A stretch of DNA of 64,000 nt from Kiritimatiellia bacterium (lineage in GTDB: Bacteria > Verrucomicrobiota > Kiritimatiellia > RFP12 > UBA1067). The notes under the pieces were generated by a model. The model was not told the origin of the DNA. It did not search any database and saw only the letters and a program-made list of their open reading frames with translations. Positions 17,830 to 27,032 of this stretch are shown here, in pieces. Position 1 is the first letter of the stretch, and each line of letters starts with the position of its first letter. Where the stretch lies: positions 1 to 64,000 of the forward strand of contig JAFRBA010000202.1 of NCBI GenBank assembly GCA_017405115.1. The letters run 5' to 3'. The position numbers and the translations under genes are program-made.

Positions 17830-17838
17830 ATTATACCA
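17830..17838 (-). promoter_or_regulatory. Extended -10 promoter of the leftward operon
   Basis: On the minus strand TGG-TATAAT occupies 17838 to 17830. Transcription would start near 17823, giving the long leader. The -35 region is weak, as expected for an extended -10 promoter. Confidence 0.6.
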
Positions 17839-17924
17839 TATTTCGCGGCGGATTGGTAGGGGGCAAAACAGGCTCGAAAACAGACGGGAAATATAGAAAA
17901 ATTGTTCGTAGGGCGATAAAGGTC

Positions 17925-17954
17925 TTGATTTATGCTTATGGTTTATGTTATAAT
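17925..17954 (+). promoter_or_regulatory. Rightward promoter of the orphan gene pair
   Basis: TTGATT (17925-17930), an 18-base spacer and TGT-TATAAT (17949-17954). It is divergent from the leftward promoter about 110 bases away and precedes ATG 18060 by about 100 bases. Confidence 0.65.
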
Positions 17955-18059
17955 ACAATACCGTCAGGCGGGTTAAAGGAGACGGTAAGAGCAGCGAGTG
18001 TTGATTCGACCTATAACTAAAACCTAAGTGCTGACGCATATAAGTAAATAAGGAAGGCA

Positions 18060-18431
18060 ATGAAAAATAGGAACACGAATAGAGTAGAAAGAAACAACGA
18101 TAAAAATCTTCCAGCTCTTCAACGGAATAAAATCAAGCGAGACCTGGCACAATCGTTTGTTAATGCGAGATGTGCCAATATGGCTGTCATGGAAGGTAAG
18201 GCTGAATGGTCTTACTTCATTCAGCAAGGCGAGAGAACCGCTAAGGTCATAGAGGAATCAATGGCATCGGGCGATAATGAACTTATAAATATCGCACGTT
18301 GGGCCAAAGATGGCCTTATGTCAATGGCTTGCCTTGCGAAAGCAACAAAAGTTTTAATTCCAATCTGGATGGAGACGATGCCAAAGGAGTTGAGAGAAAA
18401 TCTCGAGTCTACGGTTGTAGCAACAAGATAA
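18060..18431 (+). CDS. Orphan island protein
   Basis: A 123-residue basic, helical protein. AAGGAAGG directly upstream supports the ATG. The base composition is clearly more A/T-rich than the flanking core genes, which suggests acquisition. No known domain is recognised. It has a central AEWSYFIQQGERTAKVIEES stretch and a Met-rich hydrophobic C-terminal half (GLMSMACLAKATKVLIPIW). It is followed after 22 bases by another orphan with its own strong ribosome binding site, so the two form a small operon from the promoter at 17925-17954. Confidence 0.55.
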   Translation: MKNRNTNRVERNNDKNLPALQRNKIKRDLAQSFVNARCANMAVMEGKAEWSYFIQQGERTAKVIEESMASGDNELINIARWAKDGLMSMACLAKATKVLIPIWMETMPKELRENLESTVVATR

Positions 18432-18453
18432 GTTAGAAATAAAGGAGTTCTAA

Positions 18454-18792
18454 ATGCAAGCAAAAACCATAGACGAGGCAATAAAGAAAGGAGCCGTCAT
18501 GATTTATGGAGCTGACTGGATGGCGATTAAAGATAGTAACGATAATGCGATTGCGAAAGCCATACTGCTGGTGGTTCGTGATTGTTGGAACCAAGATGTT
18601 CAAGATGAGCTTGGCAATGGTTTTCTCGGCGAACCAAAGGATCGATCTGATGAAGTTTCGAGAGAACATCCCGGAGAGATTGCTATCATATATCGTCTTC
18701 TTATGCAATCTAATAGGAATGCACGTAAGGCGTATATTCGAAACAACTCTGCCCTAAAAAAGGCGATTGATAAGTTAAGCATAAAGGCGTGA
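18454..18792 (+). CDS. Orphan island protein
   Basis: A 112-residue protein. AAAGGAG lies 8 bases upstream of the ATG. It is A/T-rich like its upstream neighbour and predicted helical, with IAKAILLVVRDCWNQDVQDE in the middle and a basic C terminus (NARKAYIRNN...KKAIDKLSIKA). No domain is recognised. The pair with the gene at 18060 may be functionally linked (both short, co-directional, own ribosome sites), but neither looks like a recognisable toxin or antitoxin. Confidence 0.55.
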   Translation: MQAKTIDEAIKKGAVMIYGADWMAIKDSNDNAIAKAILLVVRDCWNQDVQDELGNGFLGEPKDRSDEVSREHPGEIAIIYRLLMQSNRNARKAYIRNNSALKKAIDKLSIKA

Positions 18793-18821
18793 GAGTTGGC
18801 ATAGTCTGTTTGATGTCTTGC

Positions 18822-18842
18822 GGGATATCCCGTAGGATATCC
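18822..18842. repeat. Palindromic operator-like site
   Basis: GGGATATCCC (18822-18831) is a perfect palindrome, followed three bases later by GGATATCC (18835-18842). Two adjacent copies of the GGATATCC core between two small genes suggest a dimeric regulator site or a recombination-related sequence. Confidence 0.4.
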
Positions 18843-18912
18843 AACATGAAACCAAGCCTAAAACAAAATAGAACTTGAAATCATAAAAGAGAAATTGGAA
18901 AAAGAAAGAGAA

Positions 18913-19302
18913 ATGCCATCATACACTCCACAAGATAGACCGCCATCTGGCGGTGATCCTGCTGTGAGGAGGCTGGATCCGAGTGTTGCTGTTGTTGATG
19001 TGCCGCTCAATTGGCCACATGGAGAAGACAATACGGTGCCGTACACACCACCGCCGGAGGACTATGAAAAAGTGGTAGAGGCGTCTTTAGGCGTCCCCGT
19101 TGCCAAACTTGGTGTGCTTGCCAAGATGGAAGTTGAGCGGATATACTTTGAAGGTCTTTGCGGAGGGGCTAGGGGACACACCAAGAAAGCAACTCCGTTC
19201 AAGAATTGGGTTGCGTATGTGGTCAAGTGTCTTTGGACAGCATACAACAATGGGCTTCTTCGCGGCTGCCGTCAACCTAAGACGGTCGTTGTCAAGGAGT
19301 GA
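18913..19302 (+). CDS. Orphan island protein with Pro-rich N terminus
   Basis: A 129-residue protein. Purine-rich AAAGAAAGAG lies before ATG 18913. An in-frame TTG at 18895 would add six charged residues. The N-terminal half is Pro/Asp-rich and probably disordered (SYTPQDRPPSGGDPAVRRLD). The C-terminal half is ordered, with VAKLGVLAKMEVERIYFEGL followed by a GGARGHTKKATPFKNWVAYV segment. The second half may be a small helical DNA- or RNA-binding domain, but no family is recognised. Confidence 0.5.
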   Translation: MPSYTPQDRPPSGGDPAVRRLDPSVAVVDVPLNWPHGEDNTVPYTPPPEDYEKVVEASLGVPVAKLGVLAKMEVERIYFEGLCGGARGHTKKATPFKNWVAYVVKCLWTAYNNGLLRGCRQPKTVVVKE

Positions 19303-19905
19303 GAGAGTAGGGTTATCGAGAGAACGGCGACTATACGGGACGACATCGGGTTCTCGCTTTTGAGCAGCGATTGGTGAGATCCATCCGCGGCTGCGGAAGT
19401 GTCGTTTATTGTGGTGCTTCTCAAGAGCCGTTATAGAGGGGCGCTGTCGCTTTCGGGGCTTGGAATGGAGAAGGAGCCGTCCAGCCTGCCCGGAGGGCTT
19501 GTAGGCCCCTCCTGGTGCGGCTATGGCGATGTTGTGGGCGGCGACGGCGATGACGGCGGTAGACGACAACTTCCCGACGACGGGCGACGGGTAGGCGAGC
19601 CGGAATTATGGTATAATATGGCTGTCGAGCCGGTTGAATGCCGGTGAAGACCAAACTTCGGGAGGGGGCGGGGGAGAAATCCCGTCAACGACCGGGGTGG
19701 GTAAGCCGTTTGTCCGAAATAGTTCCACATTTCAAAGCAAGAGCGGCACATGGGTAGTAATACCCCCGCATGGGGTGTACTATGCCTTGTGCAATCTTGC
19801 TAGCCCGTGGAACGGCTACGGACAGGTGCATGGGAAACAGGTACACCCCGCCATCATGTACGGAACGGTCCGCGGCTGTCAAGGGTGGCAGGCTTGGATA
19901 GCACG
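19303..19905 (+). promoter_or_regulatory. Long region upstream of hsdM with promoter and hairpins
   Basis: No convincing gene is seen in these 603 bases. A TGG-TATAAT box lies at 19609-19617, which would give an hsdM leader of about 280 bases. Within the leader TAGTA and ACCCC (19755-19766) pair with GGGGT and TACTA (19772-19782), forming an interrupted hairpin. GTACA/TGTAC arms recur at about 19842-19862. A short open frame from 19634 runs through this area but has no Shine-Dalgarno and overlaps hsdM. Confidence 0.5.
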
Positions 19906-21522
19906 ATGGCGAAGAGCGAGACAGCGGCGAATGTGCAGACGGCGGAGAAGCCGACACTTCGCAACGAGCGAGCGGAGGTCCACAAGGCCATTTGGAAGAT
20001 TGCCGACGACTTGCGGGGCAAGGTGACGGGTTGGAACTTCATGATCTATGTCCTCGGCACCATCTTCTATCGCTTCATCTCGGAGAAGCTTGAATGCGGC
20101 ATGAATGACGATCAGCGGCGGGCGGGAGCGGGGGCCGACTTCTCCTACGGAAACCTTCCCGACAAGATGGCGGCGGCGGCGAAAGGCATAATCCTCAAGA
20201 AGTTCGGCTACTACATCCCGCCTTCGCACCTCTTCCGCAATGTCCGCGAGAAGGAGCGGGACAATCCCGACCTCAACATCTTCCTTGGCGATGCCCTTGC
20301 CGCGATAGAAGAATCCACCAAGGGGACGGAGACGGAGGCGGACTTCAAGGGCTTGTTCGCCGGCATGGACTTCAACAACTCGCAAATCCTCGGCGATACG
20401 GTGCCGGAGCGGAACAAGTACATAGTCAAGATACTCGACGGAATAGCGAGCATGGAACTTGGCGGATTCAACGAACATTCCATTGACGTGTTCGGTGATG
20501 CCTACGAGTTTTTGATGACGATGTATGCCTCCAATGCCGGGAAGTCCGGCGGAGAGTTCTTCACTCCGCAGCAGGTGTCACGGCTCCTCGCCCTTATCGC
20601 GACGAGGGGGAAGAAGAAGATTTTGAATGTCTACGACCCCGCATGCGGCTCGGGCTCGCTCCTCATGCAGGTCGCAAAGGTAATCGGCAAGGACAATGTG
20701 ACGGATGGCTTCTACGGGCAGGAGACGGAGCCGACCACACACCGCCTATGCCGCATGAACCTCTTTCTCCACGGCATATCCCCGCACAAGTTCGACATTC
20801 ACAAAGGCGACACTCTTCTTGCGCCAAGCGAGTTCCACAAGAGCCGCAAGCCATTTGAGGTGGCCGTCTCGAATCCTCCATACGGAACCAAATGGGACGG
20901 TGATTCCAATCCGCTCCTTGTGAGTGACGAGCGGTTTGCCCCGGCGGGAGCACTAGCACCAAAGAAGGCGGCCGACTATGCCTTTATCATGCATGCCCTG
21001 TCTTGGCTTGCCGTCAATGGCACGGCGGCGATAGTGTGCTTCCCCGGCATTTTCTATCGTGGCGGTGCAGAGCAACGAATACGGAAGTATCTCGTCGATA
21101 ACAATTATGTCGATGCAGTCATAGACCTTGCATCCAATCTTTTCTTTGGAAATTCAATAGCCGTCACGATACTTGTTCTTCGCAAGAACAAGATGAATGA
21201 CAACACGGTTCTTTTTGTGAACGGAAAGGATCAGTTCATCAAGACCGGCAAGAACAAGAACTTGTTGACGGAAGAGAACATTGACAATCTGTTTCGGCTA
21301 TATTGCGACCGAAAAGATGTGCCGTATCGGGCGAAGGTCGTACCGTGTGATACAATCGCGGCAAATGAATACAATCTTTCCGTGCCTACCTATGTCGAGG
21401 CCGAGCCGCCACCGCCTCCCAAACCGATAGAAGAGCTAAATGCGGAAATTGATGGCATAGTCAAACGACAGAATGTAGCTCGTGCGAAAATCAAGGAGCT
21501 AATCGCGGAGATTTCGTCATGA
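19906..21522 (+). CDS. hsdM: Type I restriction-modification methyltransferase subunit (M)
   Basis: A 538-residue N6-adenine DNA methyltransferase subunit. The N-terminal HsdM helical domain (HKAIWKIADDLRGKVTGWNF) precedes the catalytic domain with motif I (VYDPACGSGSLLMQ) and motif IV (VSNPPYGTKWDGD), which bind SAM and the flipped adenine. The start is placed at ATG 19906 because the homologous region begins soon after. Upstream codons read into the structured leader. The stop overlaps hsdS (ATGA), so M and S are translationally coupled, as expected for a M2S methylase. With hsdR it forms a complete system. Confidence 0.93.
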   Translation: MAKSETAANVQTAEKPTLRNERAEVHKAIWKIADDLRGKVTGWNFMIYVLGTIFYRFISEKLECGMNDDQRRAGAGADFSYGNLPDKMAAAAKGIILKKFGYYIPPSHLFRNVREKERDNPDLNIFLGDALAAIEESTKGTETEADFKGLFAGMDFNNSQILGDTVPERNKYIVKILDGIASMELGGFNEHSIDVFGDAYEFLMTMYASNAGKSGGEFFTPQQVSRLLALIATRGKKKILNVYDPACGSGSLLMQVAKVIGKDNVTDGFYGQETEPTTHRLCRMNLFLHGISPHKFDIHKGDTLLAPSEFHKSRKPFEVAVSNPPYGTKWDGDSNPLLVSDERFAPAGALAPKKAADYAFIMHALSWLAVNGTAAIVCFPGIFYRGGAEQRIRKYLVDNNYVDAVIDLASNLFFGNSIAVTILVLRKNKMNDNTVLFVNGKDQFIKTGKNKNLLTEENIDNLFRLYCDRKDVPYRAKVVPCDTIAANEYNLSVPTYVEAEPPPPPKPIEELNAEIDGIVKRQNVARAKIKELIAEISS

Positions 21523-22754
21523 GCCGTCTTTCGGAGTTGATGGCGGAATTTTGTCCAAATGGTGTGGACTATAAGCCGCTTGAAGAGATTGCCACAAGTT
21601 TTGCTCGCGGCAGCGGAATCAAAAGAGATGAGGTGACGGCAAAAGGTGTGCCTTGTGTCCGATATGGAGAGATATACACAACCTACAACATCGGCTTTGA
21701 CACATGCATCTCACATACTACATCCGAAGTCGCCAACCGAGCAAGATGTTTTGAGCATGGCGACATTCTCTTTGCAATCACAGGCGAGAAGATAGAGGAC
21801 ATAGCCAAATGCACCGCCTATCTGGGGCATGAAAAGTGCTATGCGGGTGGCGATGTTGTCGTGATGAAGCATGAGCAGAATCCAAAATATCTTGTTTATG
21901 CACTATCGACGGAAGCAGCTCAGAAGCAAAAAAGCAAGGGGAAAGTCAAGAGCAAGGTAGTTCATTCTAGTGTGCCGGCATTGAAGTCAATAGTCATCCC
22001 TATCCCGCCGCTCGCTGTGCAAGAGGAAATTGTACGACTTCTTGATGCCTATACAAACGAAGTCGAAACATTGACCGCAGAACTTGAGGCGGAACTTGCG
22101 GCACGGCGAAAGCAATACGAGCAGTATAGGGATAAGTTGCTGACATTTGGGGACGATGTGGAGAGAAAGTCGCTGGGGAGTGTCGCTGAAATCTTCCGTG
22201 GAGGCTCCTTGCAAAAACGAGACTTTGTATCATCAGGTATTCCATGTATTCATTACGGCCAAATTTATACAAGCTTTGGTGTCTGGACGGACAAGCCGCT
22301 ATCATACATGGCTTCCGAGAAAGCTACAAATCAAAAGTTTGCAAAATCAGGCGACATAATTATGGCGGTGACGAGCGAGACGGTGGAAGATGTTTGTAAA
22401 TGTGTGGCTTGGATGGGGGACTCTCCTATCGCAATCAGTGGCCATACAGCAATTATTCAGCACAATCAAAATCCTAAATACCTCTCGTATTACTTTCACA
22501 CCAGCCAGTTTGCCACATTGAAAAGGCCATTGGCTCATGGTGTAAAAGTCATTGAAGTTACACCAGAAAAATTAAAAAGCATAGTCATCCCCCTCCCGCC
22601 ACTCGCCGAGCAAAAGCGGATAGTTGAAATCCTCGACAAGTTCGATGCCTTATGCAATGACGAGACGGCGGGATTGACGGCGGAGATTGCCGCCCGAAAG
22701 AAGCAGTACGAATACTGCCGCGACAAACTTCTAACCTTCAAGAAAGCGAGCTAA
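21519..22754 (+). CDS. hsdS: Type I restriction-modification specificity subunit (S)
   Basis: A 411-residue protein with the classic duplicated layout: target-recognition domain 1 (about 15-150), a central conserved helix (ELEAELAARRKQYEQYRDKL), domain 2 (about 215-345) and a C-terminal helix (GLTAEIAARKKQYEYCRDKL). The two TRDs are themselves alike: GVPCVRYGEIYT versus GIPCIHYGQIYT, and GDILFAITGEKIEDIAKC versus GDIIMAVTSETVEDVCKC. Both halves end in SIVIP[IL]PPLA. It binds DNA and sets the bipartite target. Coupled to hsdM through ATGA and 4 bases before hsdR. Confidence 0.93.
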   Translation: MSRLSELMAEFCPNGVDYKPLEEIATSFARGSGIKRDEVTAKGVPCVRYGEIYTTYNIGFDTCISHTTSEVANRARCFEHGDILFAITGEKIEDIAKCTAYLGHEKCYAGGDVVVMKHEQNPKYLVYALSTEAAQKQKSKGKVKSKVVHSSVPALKSIVIPIPPLAVQEEIVRLLDAYTNEVETLTAELEAELAARRKQYEQYRDKLLTFGDDVERKSLGSVAEIFRGGSLQKRDFVSSGIPCIHYGQIYTSFGVWTDKPLSYMASEKATNQKFAKSGDIIMAVTSETVEDVCKCVAWMGDSPIAISGHTAIIQHNQNPKYLSYYFHTSQFATLKRPLAHGVKVIEVTPEKLKSIVIPLPPLAEQKRIVEILDKFDALCNDETAGLTAEIAARKKQYEYCRDKLLTFKKAS

Positions 22755-22758
22755 AGCG

Positions 22759-25700
22759 ATGTGCAAGACCTTGGACAAGATAGCAGAGATGCCGTGCTAC
22801 ACGGTGGTGAATGCTTACGAGAAGGTGTCCGACGACACGGGCGGCGCCTACGAGGACGAGAAGACGATGGAGCTGCGCTTCATCAGAACCCTCTACGAAC
22901 AGGGATATGAATACCTCAAGGGCATCAAGACCGAGAAGGACTTCAAGACGAACCTTCGCAGGCAGATGGAGAAGTTGAACCGCGAAGTGTTGCGGGGCGG
23001 TATATTCACCGACGGCGAATGGGCGAGGTTCTACGGCGAGGTCTTGGCGAAGAAGAGCGACGGCATCGAGGAGAAGACGGCGAAGTTCCAGGAGGAGCGG
23101 CGGTTCTCATTCGTCTTCGACGACGGGCGGACGGACAACATCAAGATATTCGACGATCAGAACATCAACAACAATTCCTTGCAGGTCATCAACCAGTACC
23201 GCGAGACCAAGGCCGCGGGCGGCAGGCAAGTCCGCTACGATGTGACGGTGCTCGTGAACGGGCTGCCGCTCGTGCATGTCGAGCTCAAACGGCGGGGAGT
23301 GGCGATCAAGGAGGCCTTCAACCAGATAAACCGCTATTCCCGCGACGGCTTTTGGGGCGGCGATGCCTTGTTCGAGTGGGTGCAGATATTCGTCATATCC
23401 AACGGCACCAACACGAAATACTATGCGAACACGACGAGGCGCGGCAAGGTAAACGAGGCGAGCAAGGCGGCAGCCACAGGAAGCCAGTCGCACACGTCGG
23501 AGACATTCGAGTTCACGAGCTATTGGTCGGATGCAAAGAACGAGCCGATAAAGGACATCCGGGACTTCGCCCGCACCTTCTTCGCCCAGAATGCATTGAG
23601 GAGCCTCCTTGCGAAGTATTGTGTCTTCACGGTAGACAGATGCCTAATGGTGATGCGGCCCTACCAGATTGCGGCGACGGAGAGGATTTTGGAGAAGGTT
23701 CGCTATGCGGCGGGGAAGAAGGACATCCTCGGCACGGTCGCGGCGGGCGGGTACGTCTGGCACTCCACCGGCAGCGGCAAGACCCTCACCTCGTTCAAGA
23801 CGGCACAGCTCGCATCCAAGCTCGACTATGTGGACAAAGTGCTTTTCGTCGTTGACAGGCAGGACTTGGACGACCAGACACAGCGCGAATACGACAAGTT
23901 CCAGAAAGGGTGTGTCGCGGGGACGGCGAACACGAAGGCATTGACGGCGCAGTTGAGCGACGAGGTGAAGAGCGAGAAGTCGAAGATTGTCATTACGACG
24001 ATACAGAAGCTCTCCAACTTTGTGAGGGAGAATCCGCCCGGCAGCAAACATTCGGGGATATACGACAAGCATGTGGTTATCATCTTCGACGAGTGCCACC
24101 GCACACAGTTCGGCAAGATGCACCACGACATCGCCAAGCGATTCAGGAAGTACCAGATATTCGGCTTCACCGGGACTCCGAGGCTTGAGGAGAACCAGTC
24201 CCAGGCCTTTCTTCCAGGTGGAGCGACGATGACGGCACAGGTGTTTGGCGAAAGGCTCCACTGCTACACGATGGCCGATGCGATACGGGACAACAATGTG
24301 CTTCCGTTCCATGTAGAGACTATCGGATGGGCCAAGCCTGCGGACGATGGAGCCGACGGGAAGGTCGAGGCGGAACGGCAGCCAGATTCCCCGGAGGAGC
24401 TGCTGCTGGAACCAGACGAGGAGGAGCGAATCAAGAAAGTCGTCACCTACATTCTCGACCACTATGCCGCTAAGACGTTGCAGACACGGACGTATAGCCA
24501 CAAGTCAGAGACGAAGAGCGGCAAGGTCGAAAAGAGGATTGTAAACGGCTTCAACTCCATCCTCGCGGTGGATTTCATAGCCGAAGCCAAGGCTTACTAC
24601 CTTGAGTTTCAGCGGCAGATAGGGGAATTGCCGGATGGCCACCCGTGCAAGGGGCTCAAGGTCGCGACCATCTTCACGTCCGCACCCAACGAGTCCGAGA
24701 AGGACAGTGGGCTGGTGGATGGCGAGGGAGATGTCACCGCCCTCAATAAAACCTCCAGGGAGTTCCTTGAGGCGGCGATGGCGGACTACAACCGCCTCTT
24801 CCCGTCACAAGGGGCGACGGGCTTCTCCGCGAAGGACGGCGACACCTTCCACAACTACTACATCGACATCTCCACGAGAATGAAGAACCGCGAGCTCGAC
24901 TTGCTCATCGTGGTAAACATGTTCCTCACGGGATTTGATGCAAAAACACTAAACACCCTTTGGCTCGACAAGTGCCTCAAGCATCATGGCCTCATACAGG
25001 CATTCTCCCGGACCAACCGTGTACTCAATTCGGTCAAGGTGTGCGGCAACATCATATGTTTCAGAGACCTCGAAGAAGCCACCAACGAGGCAATTGCCTT
25101 GTTCAGCGACAAGGAAAGCCCTAACGACTCCGAGATCGTCAGAATCAAGACATTCGAGGACTACTATTCCAAGGGCTACACCAACTCAAAGGGCGAACAT
25201 GTCAAGAGCTACACGGAGATCGTGGACGAACTCAAGACGAAGTTCCCGCCAGACGGGGACATAGAGGGCGACGATGCCAAGGAGGAGTTCGCAATGCTCT
25301 TCGGAGACTTCCTTAAGATGTATAACATCCTGCGGGTCTTCGATGAGTTTGAAGACGACAAGGCCAACAAGCAGATTCTCACGGACCTTGAGATTCAGGA
25401 CTACAGCAGCAAGTATCACGACATCCACGACGAGATGGCGAAAGCCAATCCGCCGCCGCCTCCAGATGGCTCCGGCGAAGGTGGCGAAGGTGGCAGCGAG
25501 GATGAAACAAGCAATGGGAGCGAGCCGGAGCCGCCGGGCAAGGAAGTGGTGTTCGAACTCGAACTTCTCCGCCAGTTCGATGTGGACTTCGACTACATCC
25601 TCATGCTTATCGGCGACTACCACGAAGCCAAGGACGCGGACAAGCAGAACATATTGGACAAGATAGTTCGGACGATAAAGGCCAGCGAATCGCTCCGTCC

Positions 25701-26046
25701 GAAGATGGACCTCATCATGGAGTTCATCGAGAAGCACAACGATTCCGGCAAGTGGCAGGCCTTCATCAAATGGCGGCTTGACGAGGACATAAAGGCGGCT
25801 GCCGCCGGACTCGGACTTGATGCGGAGGCGACACGGGTGCTGCTTGAAAATGCATTCGGAACGAGGCGGCTTGTCACGGCGGGACCGGACTTCGACAAGA
25901 TACTTCCTCCGATGCCGCTGTTCATGTCGGACGATTCTGCGGCGGCTGCGGAACAGAAGCGGAACGATGCGGCGGCCAAGGTGACGGAGCTCTACAACCG
26001 CTACAAGGACGACTACTCCGGGGAAGCGAATCGGATTGAGTCGTAA
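22759..26046 (+). CDS. hsdR: Type I restriction endonuclease subunit (R)
   Basis: A 1095-residue motor/nuclease. The N-terminal PD-(D/E)xK nuclease region includes LVHVELKRRGVAIKEAFNQI. The SF2 helicase core shows Walker A (HSTGSGKTLTSFKTAQLA), Walker B (VVIIFDECHRTQFGKM) and motif III (FGFTGTPRLEENQ). Motif VI-like residues lie in LIQAFSRTNRVLNS. A Pro/Gly/Glu-rich linker near residues 895-930 precedes the C-terminal helical domain that docks on the methylase. It is intact and of normal length, so restriction is probably functional. It starts 4 bases after hsdS. Confidence 0.93.
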   Translation: MCKTLDKIAEMPCYTVVNAYEKVSDDTGGAYEDEKTMELRFIRTLYEQGYEYLKGIKTEKDFKTNLRRQMEKLNREVLRGGIFTDGEWARFYGEVLAKKSDGIEEKTAKFQEERRFSFVFDDGRTDNIKIFDDQNINNNSLQVINQYRETKAAGGRQVRYDVTVLVNGLPLVHVELKRRGVAIKEAFNQINRYSRDGFWGGDALFEWVQIFVISNGTNTKYYANTTRRGKVNEASKAAATGSQSHTSETFEFTSYWSDAKNEPIKDIRDFARTFFAQNALRSLLAKYCVFTVDRCLMVMRPYQIAATERILEKVRYAAGKKDILGTVAAGGYVWHSTGSGKTLTSFKTAQLASKLDYVDKVLFVVDRQDLDDQTQREYDKFQKGCVAGTANTKALTAQLSDEVKSEKSKIVITTIQKLSNFVRENPPGSKHSGIYDKHVVIIFDECHRTQFGKMHHDIAKRFRKYQIFGFTGTPRLEENQSQAFLPGGATMTAQVFGERLHCYTMADAIRDNNVLPFHVETIGWAKPADDGADGKVEAERQPDSPEELLLEPDEEERIKKVVTYILDHYAAKTLQTRTYSHKSETKSGKVEKRIVNGFNSILAVDFIAEAKAYYLEFQRQIGELPDGHPCKGLKVATIFTSAPNESEKDSGLVDGEGDVTALNKTSREFLEAAMADYNRLFPSQGATGFSAKDGDTFHNYYIDISTRMKNRELDLLIVVNMFLTGFDAKTLNTLWLDKCLKHHGLIQAFSRTNRVLNSVKVCGNIICFRDLEEATNEAIALFSDKESPNDSEIVRIKTFEDYYSKGYTNSKGEHVKSYTEIVDELKTKFPPDGDIEGDDAKEEFAMLFGDFLKMYNILRVFDEFEDDKANKQILTDLEIQDYSSKYHDIHDEMAKANPPPPPDGSGEGGEGGSEDETSNGSEPEPPGKEVVFELELLRQFDVDFDYILMLIGDYHEAKDADKQNILDKIVRTIKASESLRPKMDLIMEFIEKHNDSGKWQAFIKWRLDEDIKAAAAGLGLDAEATRVLLENAFGTRRLVTAGPDFDKILPPMPLFMSDDSAAAAEQKRNDAAAKVTELYNRYKDDYSGEANRIES

Positions 26047-26074
26047 GGCGAAGGCGCAAACAAAGGAGCAAGAC

Positions 26075-26968
26075 ATGATAATAGTTTGTCCAAAATGCAA
26101 AGCGGAGCTCGAGCTGCCGGCTTCGATGGTTGGCGAAGTCGTCAAGTGCGGCGCTTGCCACGACCATTTTGCGGCTACGGAATGGAGTGGAGCGCTGCTG
26201 ACGGATGCCGAGCTGTCGAAATATCGAAAGGATCGAGAAATTGAGAAGAAGGTAGAGCTGTTCGAGAATTACTTCGATGCCGACGATGGCTATGTGTCGA
26301 GAATGGTTTGCGGTACGATGGGTCTTGCCCACGTTGAATTCCAAGTTCAAACTCACTTTGAAGCCGGGACGATTCTGATCACGGTAAGAATGGACAAGGA
26401 AGGAACATGGGCAATCCCTACTCCGCAGTTGCAAAGGTTTATAGAGTCCGTAATAGGATTCCGAGTGCGCAAGACGGACGAGCGAAAATATCCCTCGGGC
26501 AGTATTTGCAGGAGCAGTGTCCGGTACACGACACTGTTGGATGCGCCTTGCGAAAGGCTGCCCCTCCCGAACGTGCGAAAGAGTGTAGACAACGAAGACG
26601 AATCGGACAAAGACGATTGGACCAAGAATCGTGACTTCGAGTATTTCAGGGCGAAAGACCTTTTGGAAGGCAACGACATCGAGCGGTCCTATTCATCGCA
26701 ATTTGTGGACTACGGCAAGCGGCTCCGCTCTAAATATAGCTTTGGACACATGAAGGTGATGCGGATCGAAAGGAGTGCCACATATGGGAAATACGTCAAG
26801 ACGATGCTGAGCGGTGTTGGTCTTCAAATCGACAGCGCGGAAGGCGACATCGTTCTACCGGAGGGTCTTGTCCCAGAATTGGAAAGACGGCTTTCGAGGC
26901 GGCTTAAGCTCGTAGAGACCATTAACTTCGGCGGAACGAACATGTTTACATTCGCTGTTTTGAGATGA
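26075..26968 (+). CDS. Zinc-ribbon protein of unknown function, downstream of hsdR
   Basis: A 297-residue protein. AAAGGAG 6 bases before ATG 26075 fixes the start. The N terminus is a zinc ribbon with C5-x2-C8 and C25-x2-C28. The same CX2CX16CX2C spacing occurs in the PrsW-like and DUF805 proteins at 55.6-57.4 kb. The rest is a mixed alpha/beta region with no recognised domain (LAHVEFQVQTHFEAGTILIT; GLQIDSAEGDIVLPEGLVPE). It lies 28 bases after hsdR and could be co-transcribed. Its role in restriction or defence is only suggested by position. Confidence 0.6.
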   Translation: MIIVCPKCKAELELPASMVGEVVKCGACHDHFAATEWSGALLTDAELSKYRKDREIEKKVELFENYFDADDGYVSRMVCGTMGLAHVEFQVQTHFEAGTILITVRMDKEGTWAIPTPQLQRFIESVIGFRVRKTDERKYPSGSICRSSVRYTTLLDAPCERLPLPNVRKSVDNEDESDKDDWTKNRDFEYFRAKDLLEGNDIERSYSSQFVDYGKRLRSKYSFGHMKVMRIERSATYGKYVKTMLSGVGLQIDSAEGDIVLPEGLVPELERRLSRRLKLVETINFGGTNMFTFAVLR

Positions 26969-27032
26969 GGGTCGTAATTTGGGTGTCAGAAAATTATCGC
27001 AAGCGGAAATATCAAAAGGGAGGAGTGATGCA

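Noticed and set aside
19634..20026. Short frame upstream of and overlapping hsdM
   Set aside because: No Shine-Dalgarno, and its second half is an Arg-rich shadow of hsdM. The first half might be coding but nothing supports it.
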